A stretch of 64,000 nt of DNA from Vibrio thalassae. Lineage in GTDB: Bacteria > Pseudomonadota > Gammaproteobacteria > Enterobacterales > Vibrionaceae. A program made the position numbers and the translations under genes. The notes below the pieces were generated by a model that was not told where the DNA came from, did no database searches, and saw nothing but the letters and a program-made list of their open reading frames with translations. The stretch is from assembly GCF_900089835.1 (NCBI RefSeq), contig NZ_OANU01000003.1, forward strand, positions 62,001 to 126,000. The letters run 5' to 3'. Each line of letters starts with the position of its first letter. Positions within the stretch are counted from its first letter, which is position 1. Shown in pieces: positions 29,459 through 41,172 of this stretch.

Positions 29459-31319
29459 CTGTACCATCTTCCGTGCTAGAGGTTTGCGTATCTACAGCTT
29501 GCGTTACTTGATTCGGCTTTTGTCCATACACTCCCCAAGATATTTGACGTTGCACTACACAATCAGAATCGACACTCAAGGTACCAGTTTGCCCTTTAAC
29601 AGAATAACCTTCTACCGCTTTTAGTTGTGGCAGTTCTTTGGTTAGCGAATACGCATCCATCCCTAGAGCTTGAAGGCGTTTTTCCGCATTTGAGCTCTTA
29701 GGCCAAAACTTGGTCATTTGAGCATCAAGTTGAGGATCTTGGTCAATCAGTAGAGGAATATCGCTATAGACTACGCCAGTCAGATCTTCGTATTGACGCT
29801 TACTCGTGTGGCTGTGTGAATCAGCAAATAATTGAGGCTGTTTTGCATCTGGGTTAATGGCAACTTCAATAAATGGTTTGATTAGTGTGAGGTCGGCACT
29901 GTTTGCCACGATATACACGGAATCAATATCGCGTCGACTGCGAGGTTGATTCTCTAATTTCATCCCTGTTAGGGCTTCCATTTGAGCAATACGTTGCTGG
30001 CTGTCTTGAAGGCCAAAGACATTATTTATGGTCTTTTGCAGCTGAGCTCGATTGCCATATTGTGCAACGGCGACTTTGTTGGCACTGACTTTTGCCCATT
30101 CCTGCTCGAATGCTTTTACTACACGGTCACCGAGACTTCCCCTTGGTGCTAAAACCAGTGGGTACTCATAGTTACCTTGAGAAAGATGGGCAGCGGCTTG
30201 TGCGACTTCTTGCTCAGGAGACAGAGTTAGATAACACATCATTTGCGAAGGCTCTAACTGAGTAGGAATATTCAGAGCGAGCGCCGGAATTGGCGTTTGT
30301 GACTCTTCCTGAGCTTGCTGCAATTTTTCTACATTTTCTTTGATAAGCGGTCCAACAATAAAGTCGACTTCATTGGCTATAAGTTGTGCTTTAATATCAG
30401 CCGGAGTCGTTTCATTTGTGTCAATAACAGTAAAAATAGCACTTGGGTCACGCTGCGCATCGTCTAACATCGCCATCATGAAACCATCATGAACCAGCTG
30501 TGCTTGTTTCGCATATTTACCTGTTAAAGGGAGTAACAATGCGGTGCTATGTGGGGCAGTGATCTCTAGACTCAAGATATCTAAGATACTTTGTGGAGTA
30601 TATTCCGCAGCCGGATGGTCGGGATTTTCGGCTAGCCAGTTCTTGAGAGTATTTTGCAGCTGAGGAAGGTTTCCTCCGAGCGCTTTCATATACGTGGCAA
30701 GTTGCAGCCAACCATCAAGGACTTCTTCTTTAGGCTCAGCAACCAAAGTCGACAGTTGATCGGCAGAATACTGGTTCAGGTTACTCCAAATCTCATCATT
30801 GATACCCTGCTGCTCTTCGCGCGGAGCAAAGCCTGACATCGCTATTAACTCTCGGCTTGATTCGAAGTCACGACCGAGTTCAGCTAAGCTTTGCGAGCGT
30901 AATTGGTAGTAATGTTTCCACTGTTGCTGGGCAAGAGGCCACTCGGCTGGGAAATTAAGCTGTAAGTATGCGTCCTGTGCATTACCTTGTGCTAAGTTCA
31001 GCTCCGCACGGGCTAATTGCCATTCCGCTTGTTGAATGACGGTCAAATTTTGTTTGGCTAGACGATTAGAAAGTCGTTTAGCTTGCTCGTAGTTGCCTTC
31101 TTGAATCGACGCTTTGAACGCTAGAATTAGCCATTCATTAGCGAAACCACCTTGATCGGCATCAGCGCGCATTAAGTACGTCTCTGAAGATGCGGTTGGA
31201 GCAAGGGTGATATCAACACTCGTTGGGGCGCTTGGCTGAGTAGAACAAGCGGCAATGGACAAAGCCAATGCAATTGGAGTCAGTAGGCGTGTTACACTAT
31301 TTCTCTTTGGGTTCATCAT
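29421..31319 (-). CDS. lpoA: Penicillin-binding protein activator LpoA
   Basis: Outer membrane lipoprotein that reaches through the periplasm and stimulates PBP1a. The signal peptide ends in lipobox SIAAC (C25 from the chosen start). The N-terminal half is helical with TPR-like repeats (about 35-245). The C-terminal half resembles a periplasmic binding protein (from about LLLPLTGKYAKQAQLVHDGFMMA to residue 600). The start is one of several: GTG 31340, ATG 31325, 31319 or 31316. I chose 31319 because AAAGAG is then nine bases away. Divergent from rsmI with under 70 bp between, as in E. coli. mrcA is not in this window. Confidence 0.93.
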   Translation of the reverse strand: MMNPKRNSVTRLLTPIALALSIAACSTQPSAPTSVDITLAPTASSETYLMRADADQGGFANEWLILAFKASIQEGNYEQAKRLSNRLAKQNLTVIQQAEWQLARAELNLAQGNAQDAYLQLNFPAEWPLAQQQWKHYYQLRSQSLAELGRDFESSRELIAMSGFAPREEQQGINDEIWSNLNQYSADQLSTLVAEPKEEVLDGWLQLATYMKALGGNLPQLQNTLKNWLAENPDHPAAEYTPQSILDILSLEITAPHSTALLLPLTGKYAKQAQLVHDGFMMAMLDDAQRDPSAIFTVIDTNETTPADIKAQLIANEVDFIVGPLIKENVEKLQQAQEESQTPIPALALNIPTQLEPSQMMCYLTLSPEQEVAQAAAHLSQGNYEYPLVLAPRGSLGDRVVKAFEQEWAKVSANKVAVAQYGNRAQLQKTINNVFGLQDSQQRIAQMEALTGMKLENQPRSRRDIDSVYIVANSADLTLIKPFIEVAINPDAKQPQLFADSHSHTSKRQYEDLTGVVYSDIPLLIDQDPQLDAQMTKFWPKSSNAEKRLQALGMDAYSLTKELPQLKAVEGYSVKGQTGTLSVDSDCVVQRQISWGVYGQKPNQVTQAVDTQTSSTEDGTDGTAALEQPVSQ

Positions 31320-31387
31320 TGCCATGAGCTCTTTAATCACTATTCGTGTAAAATCATTATATTAATCGTTGAAGTGCTGGTAAACAA

Positions 31388-32251
31388 ATGACAAGCAACA
31401 AAACCACTTATATTGAGCAACCAACGCTCTTTATTGTACCGACTCCCATTGGAAACCTCGGTGATATCACACAAAGAGCGCTCGATGTCTTAAACAGCGT
31501 CGATATTATTGCTGCTGAAGATACTCGTCATACGGGTAAACTTTTATCGCACTTCAATATTCAAACTAGGACATTTGCGCTCCATGATCACAATGAGCAG
31601 CAAAAAGCACAAGTTTTGGTCGATAAATTGTTATCAGGCGAATCCATTGCACTGGTTTCCGATGCAGGTACGCCATTGATTAGCGATCCAGGGTACCATT
31701 TAGTCTCTCAATGTCGTCAAGCGGGCGTTAAAGTTGTGCCATTACCTGGTGCGTGTGCTGTGATAACGGCTTTAAGTGCTTCTGGGTTGCCGTCTGACCG
31801 ATTTAGTTTTGAAGGCTTCCTGCCTGCGAAAAGCAAAGGCCGTAAAGATAAGTTTATGGAAATTGCTAAGGCTGAACGCACCTGTATTTTTTATGAATCT
31901 CCACATCGAATTACCGAGTCTCTGGCGGACATGCTTGAGGTTCTCGGTTCTGAGCGCGAAGTGGTATTAGCACGCGAATTGACAAAGACTTACGAAACCA
32001 TACAGGGGTTGCCACTCGGTGACTTGGTGGAATGGATTGAAGAAGATGAAAACCGCAAGCGTGGGGAGATGGTGTTATTGATTCATGGCTATCGCGAACC
32101 GGCGACAGACACGCTTCCTGATGAGGCGACTCGTGCCCTAACTATTCTAGTTAAAGCGTTACCATTGAAGAAAGCCGCGGCTGCAACTGCGGAAATTTAT
32201 AACCTGAAAAAGAACGCATTGTACAAATGGGGTTTAGAAAACCTTGAGTAA
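31388..32251 (+). CDS. rsmI: 16S rRNA (cytidine(1402)-2'-O)-methyltransferase RsmI
   Basis: 2'-O-methylates C1402 in the decoding centre of 16S rRNA; RsmH, also in this window, adds the N4-methyl group to the same nucleotide. It is 287 residues with the tetrapyrrole-methylase fold: [15 protein letters not shown] at the N-terminus, [25 protein letters not shown], and the C-terminal small domain with [19 protein letters not shown]. The stop codon lies inside the -35 to -10 region of the rnpB promoter. Confidence 0.97.
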   Translation: MTSNKTTYIEQPTLFIVPTPIGNLGDITQRALDVLNSVDIIAAEDTRHTGKLLSHFNIQTRTFALHDHNEQQKAQVLVDKLLSGESIALVSDAGTPLISDPGYHLVSQCRQAGVKVVPLPGACAVITALSASGLPSDRFSFEGFLPAKSKGRKDKFMEIAKAERTCIFYESPHRITESLADMLEVLGSEREVVLARELTKTYETIQGLPLGDLVEWIEEDENRKRGEMVLLIHGYREPATDTLPDEATRALTILVKALPLKKAAAATAEIYNLKKNALYKWGLENLE

Positions 32252-32272
32252 TTGCTCGCGCTTCGTTACAAT
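32244..32272 (+). promoter_or_regulatory. Promoter of rnpB
   Basis: TTGAGT (32244-32249), a 17-bp spacer, TACAAT (32267-32272), then a GC-rich discriminator CCGCGCCC just before the RNA 5' end. The -35 contains the last bases of rsmI. A GC-rich discriminator is typical of stable-RNA promoters that respond to ppGpp and DksA. Confidence 0.75.
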
Positions 32273-32281
32273 CCGCGCCCT

Positions 32282-32688
<407 letters not shown>

Positions 32689-32697
32689 ATTATAAAA

Positions 32698-32734
32698 AAA
32701 CCCATTACAAATTGATTTTGTGATGGGTTTTTTG
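32698..32734 (+). terminator. Terminator of rnpB
   Basis: Imperfect stem AAACCCATTACAAA against TTTTGTGATGGGTTT with a short ATTGA-like loop and a T run, ten bases after the RNA 3' end. Confidence 0.8.
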
Positions 32735-32841
32735 CTTTTTTATCACCTATCTTTACGTTAGGCTGAACTTAACCAGATGACGTTACTGAAGGAAATCAGT
32801 ACACTTGTCTACTTTGCCTTAAGCAACTCTCGAGATCACCA

Positions 32842-33792
32842 ATGAGCGAACCATTCCAACATATTTCGGTACTACTTCATGAATCTATCGATGGCTTAGC
32901 CATTAAACCTGACGGTATCTATATCGATGGTACATTTGGACGTGGTGGTCACAGCCGTCAAATTCTTTCACAACTGGGTGAAAACGGTCGCCTTTACAGC
33001 ATTGACCGAGATCCTCAAGCAATTGAAGAAGCAGCAAAAATTGATGACCCAAGATTCACTATTATTCACGGCCCATTTTCGGGTATGGCTGAATATGCTG
33101 AACGCTATGACCTAGTGGGTAAAGTCGATGGTGTGTTGCTAGACTTAGGCGTTTCTTCTCCTCAGTTAGATGATGCAGAGCGTGGCTTTAGCTTTATGAA
33201 AGATGGCCCGCTGGACATGCGTATGGATCCGACATCAGGTATGCCGGTTTCTGAGTGGTTAGCTCACGCTGATCTTGATGACATCACTTGGGTGATTCGC
33301 GAGTTTGGTGAAGACAAACACGCGCGCCGCATTGCGAAGGCGATCGTTGCTCATCGTGAAGATGAAGAAAAAGAGCCACTTACTCGCACCGGCCAATTAG
33401 CGAAGCTAATTTCTGATGCAGCGCCAAAAAGCTTCAAAGAGAAAAAGCATCCAGCGACGCGCTCGTTCCAAGCATTTCGTATTTATATCAACAGTGAGCT
33501 TGAAGAGATCGATACGGCTTTAAAAGGGGCGGCAAAGATTCTAGCGCCACAAGGTCGTTTATCTGTGATCAGTTTCCACTCATTGGAAGATCGCATGGTC
33601 AAGCGTTTTATGCGCAAAGAAAGCAAAGGTCCTCAAGTGCCTCACGGTATTCCGATGACGGAAGATCAAATTCGCGCCTTAGGTAGTGCAAATTTAAAAA
33701 CGATTGGTAAAGCGTTGAAACCTTCAGATCAAGAAGTTGAAATGAACACGCGCTCACGCAGCTCTGTGCTTCGAGTTGCTGAAAAACTGTAG
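32842..33792 (+). CDS. rsmH: 16S rRNA (cytosine(1402)-N(4))-methyltransferase RsmH (MraW)
   Basis: Methylates N4 of C1402 in 16S rRNA. It is 316 residues with the SAM site [13 protein letters not shown] (about 29-40), [29 protein letters not shown] and the C-terminal [13 protein letters not shown]. It is the first gene of the dcw cluster here: mraZ, which normally precedes it, is absent, and only about 100 bp separate it from the rnpB terminator. I see no convincing promoter in those 100 bp. ftsL begins 12 bases downstream. Confidence 0.97.
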   Translation: MSEPFQHISVLLHESIDGLAIKPDGIYIDGTFGRGGHSRQILSQLGENGRLYSIDRDPQAIEEAAKIDDPRFTIIHGPFSGMAEYAERYDLVGKVDGVLLDLGVSSPQLDDAERGFSFMKDGPLDMRMDPTSGMPVSEWLAHADLDDITWVIREFGEDKHARRIAKAIVAHREDEEKEPLTRTGQLAKLISDAAPKSFKEKKHPATRSFQAFRIYINSELEEIDTALKGAAKILAPQGRLSVISFHSLEDRMVKRFMRKESKGPQVPHGIPMTEDQIRALGSANLKTIGKALKPSDQEVEMNTRSRSSVLRVAEKL

Positions 33793-33803
33793 CGGACAAA
33801 TGG

Positions 33804-34124
33804 ATGTCTAACGAGTCTAAACACAACCTAGCTAAGCTCATCGGGATGGATATCATCACTGTGGGTCGAGTGCCGCTATTGGTATTGCTACTCATATTCG
33901 CCACTGCGATGGGGGTTGTTTTTGCTACCCATCATACTCGTCAGGCAATCAACCAAAAAGATGTAGCACTTCAAGAGCGAGAAAGGCTCGATAATGAGTG
34001 GCGCAACTTGCTCCTTGAAGAAAATGCGTTGTCAGAGCACAGTCGGGTACAAGCGATGGCAAAACGAGAGCTTGATATGAAGCGTCCTGATGCTGACAAG
34101 GAAGTAGTGGTTTCCCTGAAATGA
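33804..34124 (+). CDS. ftsL: Cell division protein FtsL
   Basis: Bitopic division protein that forms a complex with FtsB and FtsQ and activates FtsWI. It is 106 residues: a cytoplasmic tail, a membrane segment at about 24-43 (VPLLVLLLIFATAMGVVFAT) and a periplasmic coiled coil with the conserved ENALSEHSRVQAMAKRELDM end. Identification also rests on its place between rsmH and ftsI. The stop overlaps the ftsI start by four bases. Confidence 0.94.
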   Translation: MSNESKHNLAKLIGMDIITVGRVPLLVLLLIFATAMGVVFATHHTRQAINQKDVALQERERLDNEWRNLLLEENALSEHSRVQAMAKRELDMKRPDADKEVVVSLK

Positions 34125-35857
34125 AAGGCAAAAAAGTCGTAAAACCCTCCAATAAGAAGACAAGTACACCAACGGCAGAAACACCATCGCTTATTGCTTG
34201 GCGTTTTCGTCTCATTTTAGGTTGTGTGTTGTTAATCTTCGTCGCCTTGGTGGCTAGAATTGGCTACATCCAAGTGATCGAACCGGATAACCTAATTAAA
34301 CAAGGCGATTTGCGTTCGGTTCGCGTTAAAGCTCTCCCTTCTGCTCGAGGCATTATTTCGGACCGTAATGGTGAGCCATTGGCTGTCAGTGTTCCCGTTC
34401 AAGCCGTCTGGGCCGATCCAGCAACCATATTTAAAGACAATGGGTTGGAAAAGCTTGATCGTTGGCATGCCCTTGCAGATGTTCTCGGTTTGGACCGCCA
34501 AGCGCTTATTAATAAGATTGAGAAAAATAAAACTCGTCGTTTTATCTATCTGCAGCGTCAAGTTAGCCCTGCGATGGCAAAGTATATTAAAGAACTCAAA
34601 CTCTCAGGTGTTGGGCTCAAAGCGGAATCTCGCCGTTATTATCCGGCTGGTGAAGTTAGTGCACACTTAGTTGGGGTCACTGGGATCGATGGTCATGGTC
34701 TTGAAGGGGTGGAACGAAGCTACGACAAATGGCTAACGGGCGAGGCAGGGAAACGAATTATTCGTAAAGATCGCTACGGTCGAGTCGTAGAAAACATCTC
34801 TTTGGAAGAGCGTGAAGAAGGTAAATCGTTAGAGCTGACTATCGACCAACGTTTACAAGCGATCGCTTATCGCGCAGTCAAACAAGCCGTAGCGGATTAC
34901 CGCGCGACCTCAGGCAGTGCCGTGATTATCGATGTGAAGACTGGTGGCGTGCTCGCCATGGTCAATGCTCCTTCCTACAACCCCAACAATCGCTCTTCTC
35001 GTCAATCCTTTACCATGCGCAACCGAGTGATCACTGATGCGATGGAGCCAGGCTCAACGGTGAAGCCGTTTGTTGTTTTAGCCGCGTTAGAAGCTGGTGT
35101 AGCCGATGAAAATACCGTGATTGATACTGGTAATGGCATCATGCAGATCGGTGGCAGCCGTGTTCGAGATACGTCAAAAGTTGGTAAGGCCAACTTGGCA
35201 AAGATTCTACAAAAATCCAGTAACATTGGTGTCGCTAAGCTGGCGTTGGAGATGCCGCTGCAAGAGTTACTGGGGATGTATAGCTCCATCGGTTTTGGTC
35301 AGCTTTCTGGTCTGAACTTAGTTGGTGAAACCACGGGTATTTTCCCAAACCGTCGCCGCTGGTCTCAATTTGAAGTCGCAACATTGGCTTTTGGTTATGG
35401 TATTTCGATTACCCCACTGCAACTAGCGCACGCCTATGCGACGTTGGGTAATGGCGGTTTGTATCAGCCAGTGCACATTATTGAGAATAACCAACAAGAC
35501 TTATCGAAGCAGGTCATTGACCATCACTATGCGGTTGAAGTGCTGCACATGCTAGAAGCGGTGACTCAACCAGGTGGCACGGCAACGAGGGCGGCCGTAC
35601 CTGGATATCGTGTGGCAGCCAAAACCGGTACCTCGAGAAAGGCCGCGGCTGGCGGCTATAGCGATGAATACGTGGCGATTACATCGGGTGTTGCGCCAGT
35701 CAGTGATCCTCGAATTGCACTGGTTGTGGTGATCAATGAGCCGCAAGGTGATCAGTACTACGGTGGTGCTGTCGCCGGGCCTGTCTTCTCAGAAATTATG
35801 AAAGGATCGCTACAGATTCTAAACGTAGCGCCTGATGAAAATCAGTTTCAAAAATAG
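34121..35857 (+). CDS. ftsI: Peptidoglycan D,D-transpeptidase FtsI (PBP3)
   Basis: Class B PBP that crosslinks septal peptidoglycan, partnered with FtsW. It is 578 residues: membrane anchor at about 31-50, pedestal domain with RGIISDRNGEPLA, and a transpeptidase domain with catalytic S312-T-V-K315 (in MEPGSTVKPF), S366-S-N368 and K501-T-G-T. Target of aztreonam and cephalexin in relatives. It starts inside the end of ftsL; murE follows nine bases later. Confidence 0.97.
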   Translation: MKGKKVVKPSNKKTSTPTAETPSLIAWRFRLILGCVLLIFVALVARIGYIQVIEPDNLIKQGDLRSVRVKALPSARGIISDRNGEPLAVSVPVQAVWADPATIFKDNGLEKLDRWHALADVLGLDRQALINKIEKNKTRRFIYLQRQVSPAMAKYIKELKLSGVGLKAESRRYYPAGEVSAHLVGVTGIDGHGLEGVERSYDKWLTGEAGKRIIRKDRYGRVVENISLEEREEGKSLELTIDQRLQAIAYRAVKQAVADYRATSGSAVIIDVKTGGVLAMVNAPSYNPNNRSSRQSFTMRNRVITDAMEPGSTVKPFVVLAALEAGVADENTVIDTGNGIMQIGGSRVRDTSKVGKANLAKILQKSSNIGVAKLALEMPLQELLGMYSSIGFGQLSGLNLVGETTGIFPNRRRWSQFEVATLAFGYGISITPLQLAHAYATLGNGGLYQPVHIIENNQQDLSKQVIDHHYAVEVLHMLEAVTQPGGTATRAAVPGYRVAAKTGTSRKAAAGGYSDEYVAITSGVAPVSDPRIALVVVINEPQGDQYYGGAVAGPVFSEIMKGSLQILNVAPDENQFQK

Positions 35858-35866
35858 GTGAAAACA

Positions 35867-37366
35867 ATGTTGACCTCTTTGACATTGGCAAAACTGCTAA
35901 AACCATGGATTAGTGAACCAGAAAGCTCATTAACCCATTCGTCTCTTGATGACATTCTTGTCTCTAATTTGGAGCTTGATAGCCGCGCCATTCAAGCAGG
36001 CGACACATTTGTCGCTATTGTTGGCCATACTGTTGATGGTCGTCTGTTTATTGAAAGAGCGGTACAAGCCGGTGCCACTTCTGTGTTGGCGCAAGCAGAC
36101 AGCCAATACAAGCATGGTCAAGTTACCTATCTGGATGATGTACCAATCATTCACCTTTACCAGCTCGACACATTGCTCTCTGTTATCGCGGCACGCTTAT
36201 ATCAATATAAGCAACAAGTAATTGGGGTAACAGGGACGAATGGCAAGACGACTATCACTCAGTTGATTGCTCAATGGATTGGTTTACTCGGTAATAAAGC
36301 TGCGATCATGGGCACCACAGGCAATGGCTTCTTAGATCAGCTTGAAGAGGCAAAGAACACTACAGGTAGTGCCATTGATGTACAACGAATCTTAGCAAAG
36401 TTAGATCAGCAAGGTGCGAATTATACAGCGATGGAAGTGTCCTCTCATGGCTTAGTTCAAGGGCGTGTTGCTGCTGTTCCATTTAAACTGGGGATTTTTA
36501 CCAACTTGAGCCGCGACCATCTCGATTATCACGGCACCATGGAAGGATACGAGGCCGCTAAGAAACTGCTATTTATGGGCCATCATTGCGAACATGCGGT
36601 TCTGAATATTGATGATGTGGTTGGTCGCCGTTGGTTGACGGAGCGAACTGATGCGATTGCGGTGTCTGTGGAAGGTCATCAACTCGGTGAGAAAGGGCTT
36701 TGGGCTACGAGCGTTGAATACAGTGATAGCGGCATATCGGTAGAGTTCGATGGCTACTTTGGTCAGGGCGTACTGAATGCACCACTGATTGGTCAATTTA
36801 ATGCCAGCAACCTGATGTTGGCGTTTACGGCGTTATTATCGCTGGGTTTTGATATTGAACAGCTACAAAAAACTGCGCCGAAGCTGCAGCCAGTCTTGGG
36901 AAGAATGGAGCTATTTCAATCTGCAAACCAACCTAAAATAGTGGTCGATTACGCTCATACGCCTGACGCTCTTGAAAAAGCGCTGCTGGCATTGCGGGTG
37001 CATTGTGAAGGCAAATTGTGGGTCATTGTCGGCTGCGGTGGTGACCGAGATAAAGGGAAACGGCCAATGATGGCGGCGATCGCTGAGCGTTTAGCTGACC
37101 ACGTTATTCTTAGTGACGATAATCCTCGAAGTGAGAATCCTGCAGCGATTGTCGAAGATATGTTGGCCGGTATGAGCCAACCGCAAGCTGCTATTGTTGA
37201 ACACAAACGGTTTGATGCGGCGCAGGTGGCGATGAACCAAGCTGGGGCATCGGACATTATTTTACTCGCTGGTAAAGGTCACGAAGACTATCAGGTTATT
37301 GGCACCGAAACGGTGCATTACTCGGACAGAGAATCGGCCGCAACATTATTGGGACTTACATTATGA
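35867..37366 (+). CDS. murE: UDP-N-acetylmuramoyl-L-alanyl-D-glutamate-2,6-diaminopimelate ligase
   Basis: Mur ligase adding meso-diaminopimelate to UDP-MurNAc-L-Ala-D-Glu. I chose ATG at 35867, with AGGTG six bases upstream; GTG at 35858 is in frame three codons earlier and merges with that ribosome site. It is 499 residues. The ATP site is VTGTNGKTT (about residues 121-129). The DNPR motif ([11 protein letters not shown], about 415) marks specificity for meso-DAP over lysine. DapB, encoded further along, is in the pathway that supplies that substrate. The stop overlaps murF by four bases. Confidence 0.97.
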   Translation: MLTSLTLAKLLKPWISEPESSLTHSSLDDILVSNLELDSRAIQAGDTFVAIVGHTVDGRLFIERAVQAGATSVLAQADSQYKHGQVTYLDDVPIIHLYQLDTLLSVIAARLYQYKQQVIGVTGTNGKTTITQLIAQWIGLLGNKAAIMGTTGNGFLDQLEEAKNTTGSAIDVQRILAKLDQQGANYTAMEVSSHGLVQGRVAAVPFKLGIFTNLSRDHLDYHGTMEGYEAAKKLLFMGHHCEHAVLNIDDVVGRRWLTERTDAIAVSVEGHQLGEKGLWATSVEYSDSGISVEFDGYFGQGVLNAPLIGQFNASNLMLAFTALLSLGFDIEQLQKTAPKLQPVLGRMELFQSANQPKIVVDYAHTPDALEKALLALRVHCEGKLWVIVGCGGDRDKGKRPMMAAIAERLADHVILSDDNPRSENPAAIVEDMLAGMSQPQAAIVEHKRFDAAQVAMNQAGASDIILLAGKGHEDYQVIGTETVHYSDRESAATLLGLTL

Positions 37367-38727
37367 TTGCATTAACACTATCTGACATTGCCAATATTGT
37401 TGAAGGTTCGCAGAGTGGCGGTGAGATTCAAATCCAAGAAGTCACGACAGATACTCGTGCGATTCAGTCTGGAGCACTGTTTATTGCGTTAGTCGGTGAG
37501 CGCTTTGATGCTCACGATTTTTGCCAGCAAGCTGCTGATAAAGGTGCCGCCGCACTCATTGTTGAACGTCAACTGGATATTGATATTCCGCAGGTTATCG
37601 TAGCAGATAGTAAAGTTGCACTTGGCTTATTAGGGGCTGAAGTGCATCGTCGTTGTGGGACAAAAACTCTTGCCATTACTGGTAGCTGTGGCAAAACCAC
37701 AGTAAAAGAGATGGTGGCGAGTATCTTATCTGGCCTTGGACAAGTGCTATACACAGCTGGCAACTTCAATAATGATATTGGTGTTCCACTGACATTACTT
37801 CGCAGCACACCACAAGATGACTTTTCTGTTATTGAACTCGGTGCGAATCATATTGGCGAGATTGCTTACACCACGGCGCTGGTGAAACCTGATATTGCCA
37901 TGGTTAATAATGTGGCAGAAGCGCACCTAGAGGGCTTTGGTTCTCTTGATGGCGTGAAAACTGCGAAAGGTGAAATTTACCAGGGTCTCACAGCCAACGG
38001 GACAGCGCTGATCAATCTCGATAGCCAAGGTGAGTCGATTTGGTCAGAAGTTTTACAAGATAAAAACCTTATAACGTTCTCTAAACAAAACACTAACGCC
38101 GATTTTTATGGCTCTGACATAGCGATGTCATCAGAGGGCTATCCGTTATTTACACTGCACACACCAATCGGCAATGTCGAACTGCAGTTGTCATTGCTAG
38201 GTGAGCATAATGTGGCGAATGCCGTTGCTGCGAGTGCTTTGGCGATTCAATGTGGTGCGACCTTAGAGCAAATCAAAATAGGTTTGCAATCGCTAAGTAA
38301 GGTTAAACGTCGTGTTGATGTCGAAAAACTTACTGAGCACATTACCTTAATTGATGACAGCTATAACGCCAGTGTGCCTGCGATGAAAGCGGCGGTTGAC
38401 TTGCTTGCACAGTTTAAGCAAGGGCAGCGCTGGTTGATTCTGGGTAATATGGCAGAATTGGGGCATGAAAGTCTTGCACTTCACAAAGAAGTCGGACAAC
38501 ATGCTGCTCCTTTCGCATTTGAACATGTTTTGACCTATGGTGAAGATGCGAAGATTATCAGTGACCTATGTGGTGGTATGCATTTTCAGAGTCACGACAG
38601 CATGCTTGAATATATCGAGCGCAATTTAACACAGCTAAACCAGACCTCTCATACCTTATTGGTGAAAGGGGCACTAAGTGCAGGCATGTACACCATTGCT
38701 AATGCACTGAAGGAGACTTACACATGA
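37363..38727 (+). CDS. murF: UDP-N-acetylmuramoyl-tripeptide-D-alanyl-D-alanine ligase
   Basis: Last cytoplasmic Mur ligase; it adds D-Ala-D-Ala to make UDP-MurNAc-pentapeptide. It is 454 residues. The P-loop is [13 protein letters not shown] (about 103-115), with [25 protein letters not shown], and [16 protein letters not shown] in the C-terminal domain. Four-base overlaps with murE before it and mraY after it indicate tight coupling. The D-Ala-D-Ala ligase gene (ddl) is not in this cluster. Confidence 0.97.
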   Translation: MIALTLSDIANIVEGSQSGGEIQIQEVTTDTRAIQSGALFIALVGERFDAHDFCQQAADKGAAALIVERQLDIDIPQVIVADSKVALGLLGAEVHRRCGTKTLAITGSCGKTTVKEMVASILSGLGQVLYTAGNFNNDIGVPLTLLRSTPQDDFSVIELGANHIGEIAYTTALVKPDIAMVNNVAEAHLEGFGSLDGVKTAKGEIYQGLTANGTALINLDSQGESIWSEVLQDKNLITFSKQNTNADFYGSDIAMSSEGYPLFTLHTPIGNVELQLSLLGEHNVANAVAASALAIQCGATLEQIKIGLQSLSKVKRRVDVEKLTEHITLIDDSYNASVPAMKAAVDLLAQFKQGQRWLILGNMAELGHESLALHKEVGQHAAPFAFEHVLTYGEDAKIISDLCGGMHFQSHDSMLEYIERNLTQLNQTSHTLLVKGALSAGMYTIANALKETYT

Positions 38728-39806
38728 TTATTTGGCTTGCGGAATTACTACAGCCATACTTTTCTTTTTTTCGACTGTTTGAATACCTGTCATTCAGAGC
38801 CATAGTCAGTGTGTTAACCGCTTTAGGGTTGTCCTTATGGATGGGACCTAAAATGATTGCTCGCCTGCAAATGTTGCAAATCGGTCAAGTTGTTCGTAAC
38901 GAAGGTCCTGAATCGCACTTTAGTAAGCGCGGAACGCCAACCATGGGCGGCGTGATGATCTTGTTTGCGATTACATTAACAGTGTTGTTGTGGTCTGACC
39001 TAAGCAATCCTTATGTTTGGGCTGTATTGGTTGTTTTACTTGGCTACGGCGCAGTGGGTTTTGTCGACGATTATCGCAAAGTTGTCCGTAAGAACACTGA
39101 TGGTTTGATTGCTCGTTGGAAGTATTTTTGGCAGTCAGTTATCGCTCTGTTCGTGGCTTTCGCTTTATATGCTCATGGACAAGATACGGCGGCAACTCAG
39201 CTGGTTGTGCCTTTCTTCAAAGACGTAATGCCGCAGATGGGGCTGTTTTATATCGTCTTCACCTATTTTGTTATTGTAGGCACAAGTAACGCTGTAAACC
39301 TGACGGATGGTTTGGATGGCTTGGCTATTATGCCGACAGTACTTGTAGCGGCGGGTTTTGCGGTTATTGCTTGGGCTACGGGCAACGTTAACTTCGCTAA
39401 CTACCTACATATTCCTTATATCCCCTATACCTCAGAGTTGGTCGTTGTATGTACCGCAATGGTTGGTGCTGGCCTTGGTTTCCTTTGGTTTAACACGTAT
39501 CCAGCACAAGTGTTTATGGGTGATGTTGGCTCACTGGCACTTGGTGGTGCACTTGGTGTGATTGCGGTGTTGGTTCGTCAAGAGTTTGTGCTTGTTATTA
39601 TGGGCGGTGTATTCGTAATGGAAACGCTGTCGGTTATTCTTCAGGTAGGTTCATACAAACTGCGTGGCCAGCGTATTTTCCGTATGGCGCCTATTCACCA
39701 CCACTACGAGCTAAAAGGATGGCCGGAACCACGTGTTATTGTTCGTTTTTGGATTATTTCAATCGTACTAGTTCTTATTGGATTAGCCACTCTTAAAGTA
39801 CGTTAG
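38724..39806 (+). CDS. mraY: Phospho-N-acetylmuramoyl-pentapeptide transferase
   Basis: Integral membrane enzyme that transfers phospho-MurNAc-pentapeptide to undecaprenyl phosphate, making lipid I. It is 360 residues with ten membrane segments. Active-site motifs: the aspartate pair in [17 protein letters not shown] (about 112-128), [10 protein letters not shown] (about 193-202), [12 protein letters not shown] (about 262-273) and the [14 protein letters not shown] loop. The region [12 protein letters not shown] near residue 70 is also typical. Confidence 0.98.
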   Translation: MIIWLAELLQPYFSFFRLFEYLSFRAIVSVLTALGLSLWMGPKMIARLQMLQIGQVVRNEGPESHFSKRGTPTMGGVMILFAITLTVLLWSDLSNPYVWAVLVVLLGYGAVGFVDDYRKVVRKNTDGLIARWKYFWQSVIALFVAFALYAHGQDTAATQLVVPFFKDVMPQMGLFYIVFTYFVIVGTSNAVNLTDGLDGLAIMPTVLVAAGFAVIAWATGNVNFANYLHIPYIPYTSELVVVCTAMVGAGLGFLWFNTYPAQVFMGDVGSLALGGALGVIAVLVRQEFVLVIMGGVFVMETLSVILQVGSYKLRGQRIFRMAPIHHHYELKGWPEPRVIVRFWIISIVLVLIGLATLKVR

Positions 39807-39829
39807 AAACGCAGTAGGACACTCAGTTC

Positions 39830-41158
39830 ATGGATTCTTGGCAAGACATAAAGCAAGTGGTTGTAGTTGGGCTCGGTATTACCGGGCTCTCTGTCGTTAA
39901 TCATGTTAGAAAAAAACACCCGGGTGTGACCTTGCGTGTGATGGACAGTCGGGAGAACCCTCCTGGTGCGGAACAGTTACCGAGCGGGGTTGAACTGCAT
40001 ACGGGAAGTTTTAATCCAGAGTGGTTGAATCAAGCAGATCTTATTGTTTGCAACCCAGGTATTGCCCTGGCAACGCCAGAAATACAACAAGCGCTAAACA
40101 AAGGCGTTCGAGTGGTAGGCGATATCGAACTGTTTGCTTGGGCCAATAATAAACCAGTGATTGCGATTACGGGTTCTAACGGCAAAAGTACCGTGACCGA
40201 CCTAACCGGAGCAATGGCTAAAGCTGCGGGTATCAACGTGGGTGTTGGCGGTAATATCGGCGTTCCGGCTTTAGATCTACTGGAACTGAATGCCGATTTA
40301 TATGTCCTAGAATTATCTAGTTTCCAACTCGAAACCACCTCTTCTCTAAAAACCAAGGTATCGACATTTTTGAACCTGTCTGAAGACCACATGGATCGTT
40401 ACCAAGGGATGGAAGATTATGCTCAAGCGAAACGCCGTATTTTCTTCAATGCGGAACATGCTTTGGTAAATCGAGATGAGTCAGAGACCTACCCAGAGGA
40501 TGATGAACTTCCTGTCGCTACGTTTGGTTTTAATGATCAAGACTTTGGTATGCGTGAAATTGATGGACGAGTCTGGCTCGTTGACAACGGTGAAGCCATT
40601 ATTTCCACCGACCAGCTTCGTTTGGTTGGCAAGCACAACTGGTCTAATGCGCTGGTAGCCTGTGCACTGCTCAAGCTGAGCGGTATCGACTATCGACAAG
40701 GTTTGGCTTGTTTGACCGCGTACACTGGCTTGAGTCATCGTTGCCAAGTGGTTGCGGATGAAAAGGGCGTCAAATGGGTGAATGACTCCAAGGCGACTAA
40801 TGTGGCAAGCACGCTCGCGGCGTTATCTGGGCTAAGCTTGGCGGGCAAACTGTATCTCTTGGTAGGAGGTGTTGGTAAAGGCGCTGATTTCTCAGAGTTA
40901 GCCAAACCACTGTCCGAGTTGAATGTGACGTTATGCTGTTTTGGGCGTGATGGGGATGAGTTCATGGCTTTGCACCCGTCGGCAGTTCGATATGACACGC
41001 TCAATCAAGTTCTAACCGACATGACTCCCAAACTGCAAACGGGGGATATGGTAATGCTATCGCCTGCGTGCGCAAGCTTTGATCAGTTTGCTAATTTTAT
41101 GGCTCGTGGAGATGACTTTACTCAGTTGGCTCAGCAATTTTCAAAACAAGTTAGCTAA
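39830..41158 (+). CDS. murD: UDP-N-acetylmuramoylalanine-D-glutamate ligase
   Basis: Adds D-glutamate to UDP-MurNAc-L-Ala in the cytoplasm. It is 442 residues. The N-terminal domain starts with the nucleotide-binding-like [12 protein letters not shown], the ATP-binding loop is [13 protein letters not shown] (about 110-122), and [19 protein letters not shown] and the C-terminal [12 protein letters not shown] complete the family signature. There are 23 bases between mraY and murD. Confidence 0.97.
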   Translation: MDSWQDIKQVVVVGLGITGLSVVNHVRKKHPGVTLRVMDSRENPPGAEQLPSGVELHTGSFNPEWLNQADLIVCNPGIALATPEIQQALNKGVRVVGDIELFAWANNKPVIAITGSNGKSTVTDLTGAMAKAAGINVGVGGNIGVPALDLLELNADLYVLELSSFQLETTSSLKTKVSTFLNLSEDHMDRYQGMEDYAQAKRRIFFNAEHALVNRDESETYPEDDELPVATFGFNDQDFGMREIDGRVWLVDNGEAIISTDQLRLVGKHNWSNALVACALLKLSGIDYRQGLACLTAYTGLSHRCQVVADEKGVKWVNDSKATNVASTLAALSGLSLAGKLYLLVGGVGKGADFSELAKPLSELNVTLCCFGRDGDEFMALHPSAVRYDTLNQVLTDMTPKLQTGDMVMLSPACASFDQFANFMARGDDFTQLAQQFSKQVS

Positions 41159-41172
41159 ACGGACTCACGACT

